This document shows positions 1-10,300 of a stretch of DNA of 64,000 nucleotides, piece after piece (positions within the stretch are counted from its first letter, which is position 1; each line of letters begins with the position of its first letter). Position numbers and translations under genes: made by a program. Under the pieces are notes generated by a model that was given only the letters and a program-made list of their open reading frames with translations, was not told the DNA's origin and searched no databases. Source of the DNA: Henckelia pumila (lineage: Eukaryota > Streptophyta > Magnoliopsida > Lamiales > Gesneriaceae). Location of the stretch: positions 1,550,001 to 1,614,000 of the forward strand of contig NC_133121.1 of assembly GCF_033568475.1 (NCBI RefSeq). The letters are read 5' to 3'.

Positions 1-1770
1 TGGGAGGAGCAGGTCAAACACCCTGGTACAAGGTAAAAATACCACCAATCTATTTCCATGATACAGGAGCAGACATCCTGTTAGGAAATAACATCTTACA
101 AATGTTTAAGAAGTACACACAAGACAACGAGTCAAGAAGACTTATGTTCACTACAATTTGTGATCATAAAATTATCGTTCAAAGACTCAAGGTTGCTTTT
201 TATCGACAATTACCGATAATATTTCGCAGCCAGCGTGGTGATAAAGGACAACTTTTTCACCCAAAAATGAAAGATCCAAGAAGATTTGGAGAAACCATGT
301 TGAAAATAACAACAGAACAAGAACTCCGAACAGAGGATATGGAGCTTCTCAAGGTAACTCTAAATCACAGAGATATAGAGTTAGAAAATAAGGTATCCCT
401 TGAAGATGTCAAAAAGAGGATCAAAGAAAGTTACAATGAGCATCCTTTGGCATGGTGAGATAGAAATCAACTCAAAGCCAGTCTTACTCTAAAGGAAGGC
501 AAAGAGTATGAATTTGTCATATATAAGTCTATCCCAATGAACATAACAGATCAAAGGGATATGAGAATGATTATCAAGGAACATTTGGACCTTGGTCTAA
601 TCAAAGAAGGAGTTTCACCATACAGCAGCCCAGGTTTTCTGGTCAGAAATCATGGTGAAATAAAAAGAGGGAAACCCAGGTTAGTTATTAACTACCAAGG
701 TATTAATAAAATCTTGGAGTTTGATGGGTACTTCATACCCAGTAGAGAACATCTAATTAGCTGTGCACAAAATGCTAAAGTGTTCTCAAAATTTGATTGT
801 AAGTCTGGATTCTACCAGATTTGAATGGAGGAAGGCAGTAAGAAATTCACAGCCTTCTCTACACCACAAGGACATTATATCTGGGAAGTTATGCCTATGG
901 GATTGGCTAATGCACCCCAAATATTTCAAAAAAAAATGGATAATCTTTTTAAAGATTATTTCAACTTTATATTTGTTTATATTGATGATATTCTTATAGC
1001 ATCAAAAAATATGGACGAACATGTTAAACATTTAGAGATTTTCTCTAAAAATTTGTAAACAGGAAGGACTGGTTTTATCTAAAAAGAAAGCAGTCATAGC
1101 CACAAGAAAAATTGAATTACTTGGGATTGAGATTGATGAAACTGAAATAATTCTACAACCCCATATTGTGGAAAAGGTAAAGAATTTTTCAGATAAACTC
1201 AAATATATAAAACAACTCCAAAGTTTTTTAGGAGTAGTTAATTTTGCAGGGATGTTCATAAACAATCTGGGAATGTACAGAAAGGTGTTCAGCCCTTTGT
1301 TAAAAAAGGATGCAAGGTTTATATGGACCGATGACCATACTAAAGGGGTGCACCAATTAAAGGAGATATGTAAGAATCTCCAAAAAATGGCTATACCCGT
1401 GGATGAAGATGATCTGGTGTTATTTACGGATGCTAGTGATGAATGGTGGGCAGCAGTGCTTACTAAGATCACTCCGGATGAAAAATACCATGCAGATACT
1501 GTAGCGGTCTTTTTTCAGAATCTGAAGCTATCAGATGACATATCAACGAGAAGGACTTTTATGTAGTTAAAAGGGCTTTCGAAAAATGACCATTATTTTT
1601 ACTTGCTAAAAAATTCACTTTGAAGGTTGATAACACTCAGGTAAAATCTTTCCTAAGGAATAAGATTGAATCTAAACCTGAGAAAGCTAGGTTATTAAGA
1701 TGGCAAGCTTTATGTCAAAATTATATTTTTGATATTGTTATTATTAATCTTGCAGATTTCTTAACAAGAG
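1..1770 (+). mobile_element. Protease, reverse transcriptase and RNase H part of the endogenous pararetrovirus
   Basis: Part of the fossil caulimovirid. The DTGAD protease motif lies at about 60-74. Reverse transcriptase palm features include KPRLVINY near 672-693 and VYIDDIL near 976-996. RNase H-type sequence with a FTDAS motif lies near 1423-1437. These belong to the Caulimoviridae/Ty3-type RT lineage, and the absence of integrase after RNase H separates it from Ty3/gypsy elements. It is broken in several places. Confidence 0.8.
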
Positions 1771-3001
1771 ATGGAAGGAAGTGACGTAGATTACATCATG
1801 AAAATGCAGAGGCATCTCAGGGAACACCTTGGGCTGCTTCAAACCGAGTTCAACCAGCTTGTCCTAAGTGCCGATATGGCAGGCAGGTTACAACAAGCTG
1901 ATCATATCAAAGTATCCAATCGAATCACAGGATGTATGCAAGCTCAAACTCAACTATGAGCTGCTATTCAAGGGCCAATTATGCGTGCCATAGAAAAATC
2001 ACTAGTTTCTCAAAAACAAGAAATGTTAAAACCATTGGTTTTACAAGAACAAAAAATACAACCACCGGTTGTAAAACAATATGTTGAGGATTCTAATACT
2101 CAAGAAACAAGCGCCAATCTATCATCAGCTTTTGATGATCTAGATAAAGCAACAATTGATGATGATAACTCATCAAGTCAACCCTCCGCCTCTGGGGTAA
2201 AAGAGAAAGAGATCAATCTTAGGTCTCACACCAACAAGGGCAAATCTAAGATCGATACTAACCCAGCTGTCATTTCTCCATTTCAGGTTTATCAACAAAT
2301 ATGGGAGAAATTAAGCACAAGAAGTGAAATCAACCCGATCACTTGCAGGGTTGATGTTGCAGGAATATATCCAAGGGTTTGGCTAAAAAACAATGTCAAT
2401 CCTAAGGATGTAAAACTATGGTATGAATTTGGGGCTCTAGCCTCAATTTATACAACTTCACCAAGCTTCCAGGAAATATCACAACTACCAAAATGGATTC
2501 AGGAAGCAGTCCAAGAAACATGGGCAAAATAATGATCATTTGTCCAGAGGAGATGTGCTCGAGTTATACTTCTTTAGTGCAGCTCCAGAACCAACAGGGA
2601 AAGGATCACACCAGCCCTTTCATTTCATCAAGCTAAGGAGACCTGACATGAATAATCAAAGATTTATCAAGGCTTCTATATCTGAAGAAATACCATTGGT
2701 GTCCACTTTTGGAGAAAATGAAATCTCAACCAGAAGTGCATGGGGCATTTGGGTTTGTCTCACCGAGATGGATAAGGTCAAGTTTCCGTTCAAATTTTAT
2801 CAAAATTCTGTGAACGGATCATTCCTGTTAAACACAATGACAGGAAAAACTACGGCTTTTGCGGAAGAACTCTTCGAAAAGAAGAAGAACTTTTTGTGGA
2901 ACAACAAGCTAACGGGGAGTAAAGAAACTCGCCGAAAATTTTGTAACATGACTCATATCGGAAGATGGTCAGAGAATATCTGCCCAGAATGTCCAAACTA
3001 G
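1771..3001 (+). mobile_element. Downstream ORF region of the endogenous pararetrovirus
   Basis: Protein-coding-like remains follow the RNase H region directly. The first part is rich in charged and glutamine residues and could form coiled coil. The later part contains an IYPRVWLKN-type stretch. Its place after the pol region matches the second ORF of florendoviruses, whose function is not known. It is decayed, and I recognise no domain. Confidence 0.5.
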
Positions 3002-3289
3002 AAGGAGCTAGAATTCGAAAAACCTTCAAACCCCGAACGGATCGAAAATTTTTTTCCAAGACAAGCAAAGGTGGACAGAGACCACCAAAACCGTGTTTTC
3101 CTAGGGGCCCACTGCAAAAGCAAAAGATGTTCCGACAACAATAAAGAAGGCATGTGAGGAGAATAAATCCAAAAGAAAAATTCAAGCATGTGACTCCTCC
3201 ACTAGTAAAAGATGTCATCAGGCATGTGACTCTCACACTAGCAAAAGATGCCATCAATAATGGCATAAAGAATTCAAGACAACTGTAAG

Positions 3290-3440
3290 ATTCCCTGAAG
3301 TTTCTCGGTGAAACGAGTGGAACTTCGGCTATAAATACAGGATTTTGAGGAAGCTGAAGACATCGATCATTCCCTTCAGTTTTCTTACGAAATAAAAATT
3401 ATTGTAATATTTTTCTTTATGAGTTTGTGTTAAATTTCTG
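3290..3440 (+). promoter_or_regulatory. Putative fossil viral promoter and polyadenylation region
   Basis: A TATA box (CTATAAATAC, about 3330-3339) in a GC-richer context is followed about 60 bases later by AATAAA (about 3391). This spacing resembles the 35S-like promoter/terminal redundancy of caulimovirids, where promoter and poly(A) signal sit close together. Assignment is by position and motif only. Confidence 0.4.
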
Positions 3441-4364
3441 TTTTATGTATTTCAAGAACAAGGCTACTATGAGTAGCTAAACTAGTTATCTTCTCCTCTT
3501 CAAAGGAGGTTGATTTATGTAATAATATGTTGTCTGAATAAATTTTCTAAGTCTCTTGTTCATCCATGCTTATATTTTATAATTAGTTTTATATACCATA
3601 TGCCTTAAGGTAGAAAATGAATTAAGGCTGTGCTGGGTGTCGTTGAAGGAGCTTGTGCAGAAACCATCTGTTGCGACTGCGTGGTTGAGTGTGAAGAGCA
3701 CTTCGTAAAACTCGGCAGGTATGACCCGACGACACTATGGTCAAAGAGGTATTTAATTTTAATTAATCTTACGGAAGCATGATGGGCTTATGCATAACTT
3801 TAATAAAATTGGAAAATAAAAGACAGAATATGTATTATTTAGTTTCAAGGACATGTTCGAAACACTTTTTAATTGAAAAGGGATATTTCAGGATACGAAA
3901 AACAAAAGAGATATAATTGACTCAATAACGAAACTAGAAGGATATATTTAGGAATTATCCCTGAAAATGTCATCATTACATTTTTTTTTTACTCTTTTGT
4001 GAATATTTTGTTGATGAAAATGGTATTTTTGTATTTTTTATTTCATCATTTCTTATTTTTTCGTTAAAAAATGTATTATATAAATATGCAACACATAAAT
4101 CAACCAAGCACTAGTATGCGTGTGTATATATATAAATATATATATGCGTGTGTGTGTATTAGTATTTTTCTGCATACAATGTGTATTTATATAGTTGAAA
4201 TATAATCCGAGCATGATAAAAGATTTAAAATTATTGATTTTTCATATTTTTTTATTAAGAATATTTTTTTTTTTTTTTTGTGTTATAAGAATTGATGTTC
4301 TGGTATCATTACTCAAAATAATAAGTTAAAAAAAGTCTCCCACAAACATAACTTAAAGTCTGAT

Positions 4365-4475
4365 GCTACAACCAATGAGCCCTTAGCCCATGGCTAAAGG
4401 TGAGGCTCTGAGACTAATTGGTCTTACGTTCGACTTTCGCTGATTGCAGATATTTTTTCTAATTTATTTAGGTAG
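4365..4475 (+). mobile_element. SINE-like fragment with tRNA-type A and B boxes
   Basis: TGGCTAAAGGTGAGG (about 4391-4405) resembles a pol III A box. CGTTCGACTTTC (about 4428-4439) resembles the B box GGTTCGANTCC. The spacing of about 35 bases suits tRNA-derived SINE heads. An AT-rich tail follows, but no clear target-site duplication is visible. It could also be a chance match. Confidence 0.35.
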
Positions 4476-5490
4476 ATTTAAGTAGTTTTTTTGCCCGAGA
4501 TAAGCAAGTCTCGAGTCAATGCTCAAGTCCCGTCGATTGTGCGGACAGTTTCATTACTTTGTTGTCATAGGCGGACCCATATAGGGTCGGGGGGCACAGG
4601 CCCTCCCTCAAATTTTCATAATTTTTTTTATTATATATTGTTTTATTTATTTAATAAAATAAAATATAATACTTATCAATTTTAATTCATATTTGTGTTA
4701 TACATTGAAAAATAAAATTATTTAGGGACTTATAAATAATATAATAAATTATTATGTATTGATGACACTATTTTAAATTTTTTTCTTATCATTTAATGAT
4801 ATAAATTATGCATTCGTGATTTTTTTATGAATTGCAACGTTTAACATAGTTAGATTTTTATTTTTTTCTGAATTGCATTTTTCTGATATCTCAATTTTTT
4901 AATGTGTTTAGCTTGTATCCTTTTATTTTTAAAATTGTTAACATGTATATTGAAAAAATGTACTAAATTTAATGTATACAAAATAGATAAAACAAAGTGG
5001 TCATCTAAGCTACCACCCGACGAAACAACACGTGGCTCGGCTATTAATTGCACCCCCTGAAAAATAAATAAATAAATAGTGAAATAAAAAAAATGACATT
5101 ATTGTAAATAAATATCCATAAAAAGACAAAAAATATAGTGAAAATGACATGTCCGTAAATAATTAATTATAATAGACAAAATAAAATAACATTTTGATAA
5201 TTAAATATATACTAAAGAACAAACAAATAGAAGAGTTGACCATAGCAACGTACCAACCCCTCAACTTTAGTAGAATATTATAGATAGTATATACTAGTAA
5301 ACATATGCACACGATGCGTGCATATAAATTAAAATTTTCTTGTCTATAACAAAATTTTATATGAAATATAATAAGAATTGAGTAATTTTATATATAATGT
5401 TATGTTTTTTGTTATTTATTTTTTATTATTGATTTTATTTTAAAAAAATTATGGTAGTTATGAGTAATGGTATTTGGAGACAAAAAATGG

Positions 5491-5596
5491 TATGACATAA
5501 CCTATCAAAAGTAGTTATTATGTAGGACGGGTGTTTGACTAAATATGACATAACCTATCAAAAGTAGTTATTACGCAGGACGAGTGTTTGACTAAG
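5491..5596. repeat. 53-bp tandem duplication
   Basis: Two copies of a 53-base unit, 5491-5543 and 5544-5596, begin TATGACATAACC and end GTGTTTGACTAA(A/G). They differ at only a few positions. The second copy overlaps the left end of the MITE-like element to its right. Confidence 0.85.
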
Positions 5597-6180
5597 CTTA
5601 TTAAAAAGAATTTATAAGCTCCTAGTGCTTAAAAGCTGTTTTACGAGCTTATAAGCTGTTAGAACTTATTTTAAAAATAAGATCTTAAAGTGTTTGAGTA
5701 AACTTAATTTAAATAACTTAAAGATGTTGATATGTTTGGTATTATAAGATCTTTTTATTGTCAAAATTACCAAAAAATGTATAATTATATGAAAATAAAA
5801 TTTTGAGTTATACACATACGAAAATAGTTTTAGAATAAACATATATTAAATAATAAAATTGTTTTAATATTTTACTTTAGAATTTTTTTTATGTGATTTG
5901 TAATTTTTTTTAAAATAATATTTAATATTTAATGTGTGGAGGATATGATGGAAATTTATGTAAATATTCAAGGATATTTTAGAGAGATAAAATATTAAAA
6001 TAAGTTTTTTTGAAAAAAATACCTCCCACTTACTATTTTAAAAACAGTTATAAGGTGTCAAACAACTTATTTTGACAGCTAATAAGCTGTTTTTTTAAAA
6101 AATAAAATTTGAAAGCTTAAAAGCTCTAAAACATTTTATAAGCTGTTTGAAAGAGCTTTTAAGCTCTGCTAAACACCCAA
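5582..6180. mobile_element. MITE-like element, hAT-type ends
   Basis: The left end GAGTGTTTGACTAAGCTTA and the right end AGCTCTGCTAAACACCC are imperfect inverted repeats. Near both ends AGCTTATAAGCTGTT-type motifs recur in inverted orientation. The GTGTTTGG-like ends and AT-rich non-coding interior of about 600 bases fit a non-autonomous hAT element. No transposase coding is present. The superfamily is an inference from the end motif. Confidence 0.5.
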
Positions 6181-6318
6181 ACTTAGAGAAGAAGAGATAG
6201 AAGAGATGACATGTTAAATTAAATTATGATAACTTTGACATTAGGACGAAATAACGTGATAACATGGGTGCTCACTATGCTTGTTCACATTATCATTTAT
6301 ATATATATATATATATAG

Positions 6319-6474
6319 AGTTTCTTTCAAGTGTCCACTTACAATGACCACCACCATGCCCACCAATGATGTGACACTATTTTATTGAACTTACAATTTA
6401 TCACATATTTATCACATCCAATAAAATAATGCCACATCATTGGTGGGCATGGGGTTGAGCTTGAAAGAAAATCC
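6319..6474. mobile_element. Foldback MITE in an AT microsatellite
   Basis: The left arm (starting GAGTTTCTTTCAAG) and the right arm (ending CTTGAAAGAAAATCC) are inverted repeats extending inward through the CCACCAATGATGTG / CACATCATTGGTGG region, separated by a short AT-rich loop. (AT)n tracts flank both sides, as if the element inserted into a TA repeat. It has no coding capacity. It lies about 0.8 kb upstream of the kinase start codon. Confidence 0.75.
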
Positions 6475-7314
6475 ATATATATATATATATATATACATAT
6501 ATATATTTTTGTCTCTATCGAGACAATATTTAACTGGTTGTTCGCAAACTTAGGCGCTTCTCAGACCCAAAACTGCTCTCTATCTCTATTTTCATGATTG
6601 CGTCACTCTCTGGAAATGCCTTCCATTTTCTTGTTTGCAATTTGTAGGGAAAAATTATCATGACATTTCATTATTAAATTACTCCAGTCAATTCACGGTA
6701 CACGATTCAATATACGCGAACCCAAAATTTCGCGTGTCCGATTGATTGTTCCTGAAACCCTGGACGAAACAGAGTTGATCTTTCGATGTCCGATTGCTTA
6801 CGGTAATTGGCTGCATTATTTGAATTTCGGGCAATGTGGGCTGGTTCATGCTGAAAAGATTGGATCTTGGACCTGGGTCGCGTTTGCCTCGACGTTTTGT
6901 TAAAGTTTCCTGAATTGTAATCGGAATTTTCAAGTCTCATGTACGTCGGTACAATTCGAAATATATTGGTGGTACATTGACTGATATCCGTGTGTTAAGC
7001 CAAGAATTCGTTGAGATTGAGATGGGGATTTCAAGAATGAGTTGGTTTTGTATTGCCTAACGCAGATTTCAACTCGATTTTTTAAAATTAATCTTGGGGT
7101 GCATTCTATTTCAGAGAATAAGGTTGTAGGATTGAAAGGTGGGGTTTTTATTGATCATGGATCTTTGATCTGTTTTGAAGTTTCTTTGAATGTGGATGAT
7201 GCTGTTCGAATCGGCTAAATGCCGCAGGTACTCAAGAAAAGCAAAATAGGTTTTTATTTTTGGAACCTCAAGTTTCCTGTTAAGAAAAACAGGGGACTTA
7301 AATATTTGTATCGA
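6475..7314 (+). other. Upstream and 5' leader region of the CDK-like kinase gene
   Basis: After an (AT)n tract the base composition becomes mixed and less AT-biased from about 6540, as expected for a promoter and long 5' UTR. Several short upstream ATGs occur. One of them, at 7219, is in frame with the kinase but lies 32 codons before the conserved MGC start. No clear TATA box was found. Confidence 0.4.
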
Positions 7315-10300
7315 ATGGGTTGCATTTGTTCCAAAGGCAGTACAGATGATGATGATAACAAGGTTAAGAACGAGAGAGAGTTGAAAAAAACTTCAAAAAG
7401 ATTAGTTTCATCATCAAGGAATGAGGAGGTTGTGGTGGAGATTGATAATGGAGGCAACGATGCAACAACAAGGCTTATATCAGGAGAGCATGCTGTGAGA
7501 AGTGCCGGCTCCACCCCATCTGCTTGGGACGAGGGGAGTAAGAAGCCTATGGTGTTTGAGAAACCTGAAATGGCCAAAATACAAAGACGGGCAACTATGG
7601 AGGTGGGAACGCGAGGAGGGCAGCCTCAAATGTGCAGGGTATTAAGTGTAAAAAATGGAATGGATGGGGCGCAAGTTGTTGCTGGATGGCCATCATGGCT
7701 AACTGCTGTGGCTGGGGAAGCTATCAAAGGATGGATTCCTCGAAAAGCAGACTCATTTGAGAAGTTGGATAAGGTATATTAAGTTTATCCCGCCTTATTC
7801 TGAAGGCAGCATATATTTCTGAATCTTTTTTTGGTTATATTTTTATGGTAACAAATAGCTGTTCTTTGTCCCGACTTTTCTTGTTATTCGATTGCTTAAA
7901 TTATTCTGCCGCTATATGCCACTCTGCATCTTTCTTGATGTGTATACTATTACCGTATCCATATGAATATACCCGCCTTGGTATTTGGATATCTCTGTGA
8001 TTCTTGTGCAATGACAGGGATATCTCGTGATACTAGTTTTCTTTGGATAAAATTTACTCTGGCATGTTGTCCCTTTCAGCTTCATTTTGTGATGTTGATG
8101 TCTTCAAACATAAAATTCCCCGGTTTCCATCTTTTCACGTGTGGTAGACACTGTGGGTGGTTAATTACTTTTTACAGGAACCATTACTCGGTGATTTTGA
8201 AGCCATGCATATCATGTGAAATAAACTTTAATTTTCTCTTTTAACAACGACTTACTTTTGTTTGTAGTTTCCTGTTACCTCCCCCATATTGCTTCATTTA
8301 ATTACATTTCATTATTATGTATTCCCAACCTTTCAGATTGGTCAAGGAACTTATAGCAGTGTATACAGAGCTCGTGACCTTGAAACTGAGAAAATTGTTG
8401 CAATGAAAAAAGTGCGATTTGTCAACATGGATCCAGATAGTGTACGCTTCATGGCCAGGGAAATCCTTATTCTTCGTAGGCTTGACCATCCAAATATCAT
8501 GAAGCTTGAAGGTCTAGTCACTTCCAAGGTTTCAGGAAATTTATACCTTGTATTTGAATACATGGAGCATGATCTTACTGGACTATTGGCTTCACCGACT
8601 GTTAAATTTACAGAACCACAGGTTCGTGTTTCTATTCAAAATCGTTTCTCCATGTTCAGATCCTGTCCTCGTGAATTTTCAATTGACATACCACTGTAAA
8701 TGATGTTTCTGGTTGCTATTTGCTACCTCTATGCATCTACAATGGGAGGCAGTGTTTGGTGCTTACACATGGGATTCATATCTTTCTAGTAGAATGTTCT
8801 GTCTAAATTGGTTGGTTAATAATTTTTACCCTAGTATCGGCAAATAACTGGTAAAATCCTGTGGTTGCATGTTAGATATTATGACGAGGCATATTATGTG
8901 CGATGTTGCAACTCTGACAGATATTATAGCTTGCTCATGATAAGACTTTTCCATGTCAGTCTAGATAACTGATTTTCAAAGCTAAACGTGGAGCTCGGGA
9001 ATGAGAGCAGTAGAACTGTCAATTTAGAAAAGAGTTGGGTTTAGAGTGCCGCTGTATTTTGTTTTACCAAAAGAATTTTTTTGTTGAGAAAATGGTTTTG
9101 CCGACAGTTTATATGGCCACTGTTATTTTGTGCATTGACAAATAGGTATTCTTAATTATGCGTTATTTCCTTGACTTGCGACCCTCAAACTCCCAATTTT
9201 TGAATTTAAGAAAACATCATCTTTCAGCATAGCAATAACATGTTGTGCCTGTGTTGCGACTAATGTGAGAATAATTAAGATTCGATGATAGACAAATGTA
9301 GATATAATAGGCTGCTGGATATTGAAATACGTTTCTTGTGGAACGTTGTAGCTGAAAAATGTAAAATAGTTCGCAAACTGATAGCAAATAATATCTAGGG
9401 GTACCTCATTTAATTATAAAATGCCAAATTTAATGGTCAACCCCATGAAGGCTCGAGGACAGTTGCTCAAATGAGTTTTGGACAAATCTCATGACTCATA
9501 TACAACTAAATGGGCCTGAGAAAGCATGAATTGGCTTCATTTTACTGCTTCATGTATTTCCCATCTAAGTTTGTGAATTCCACAAAGATATTGAACATCA
9601 ATTCATGTTTAAGTGTATTACCCTTTGAACCATATATTTAAAACGAAATGCAGAGTGCACTATTTAATATTTATCCTGTCCTGTGTTGCATCATATTCTA
9701 CTTAAAAACAGAGTAACAATTAGTATCTACTCTTCTGATAGTTTTCTTACACCCCTTGATGTTATCTGACTTACCAGCAAACCTTTTTCAGAATAGGATG
9801 AGCTTTGTACCTGTTGATTTGAGGTAATTTAGGAATTATAGATAATTTTTTTTACTTAATTAAAGAATATTCGTGTATGCCATCTGCAACTTCCACTTTA
9901 ATTTTCAAAAAGTATATAATTTAAAGTAGAGGCTGAAATCTTCTTTAAAACTGAAGATGTGATTGTCATTTACTATGGGCTAAATTTTGACGCCAGGTGT
10001 GAAATCAATTGGTCAAAATTGGTTATTGAGGGTTTCTTGTATGGAAACATAGCTTGCACTGGGAACAATCTAATATTTATCATCTGCACTGCATGAACAT
10101 TTTTATAAGAGATTATGTATTGGGCACGCAGATCAAATGCTACATGCAGCAGCTGCTTCGTGGACTTGAACACTGTCATAGCCGTGGAGTCTTGCACCGT
10201 GATATTAAAGGTTCAAATCTTTTGATCGACAACAATGGGGTTCTAAAGATTGGTGATTTTGGACTGGCAACTTTTTTCCGAGCAAATCAGAAACAGCCTT

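Larger units (their letters stand above)
1..3500 (+). mobile_element. Endogenous pararetrovirus (Caulimoviridae, Florendovirus-like), decayed, left end off window
   Basis: This is a fossil copy of a plant double-stranded DNA pararetrovirus. Parts in order are a retroviral-type aspartic protease motif (DTGAD, about 60-74), reverse transcriptase with the YIDD catalytic motif near 978-989, RNase H-like sequence to about 1770, a second protein region (about 1771-3001), and a non-coding tail with a TATA box near 3331. A polyprotein ending in RT-RNase H, followed by a separate downstream ORF of unknown function, fits the known layout of florendoviruses. The genus is inferred; the family is firm from the RT. 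The reading frames are interrupted several times, so the copy is clearly inactive and old. Movement-protein and coat regions would lie off the left edge. No LTRs are seen, as expected for caulimovirids. Confidence 0.8.
3501..6318. other. AT-rich intergenic stretch with repeat remnants
   Basis: No host gene is supported here. The first 250 bases may be viral leader sequence (a GC-richer patch around 3625-3740). The rest is AT-rich with homopolymer runs, a SINE-like piece near 4370-4470, a GGCGGACCCATATAGGG-type repeat end near 4570-4610, and a MITE-like element with a tandem duplication at its left end (5491-6182). Confidence 0.6.

Noticed and set aside
5491-5596. CRISPR-like direct repeats
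   Set aside because: Only two adjacent units with no spacers, in a plant nuclear genome.
6688-6940. Minus-strand ORFs upstream of the kinase
   Set aside because: No recognisable protein and in a likely promoter/leader region.
7219-7314. In-frame upstream ATG of the kinase
   Set aside because: The MGCICSKG start at 7315 is the conserved myristoylation start; the 32-residue extension would block it.
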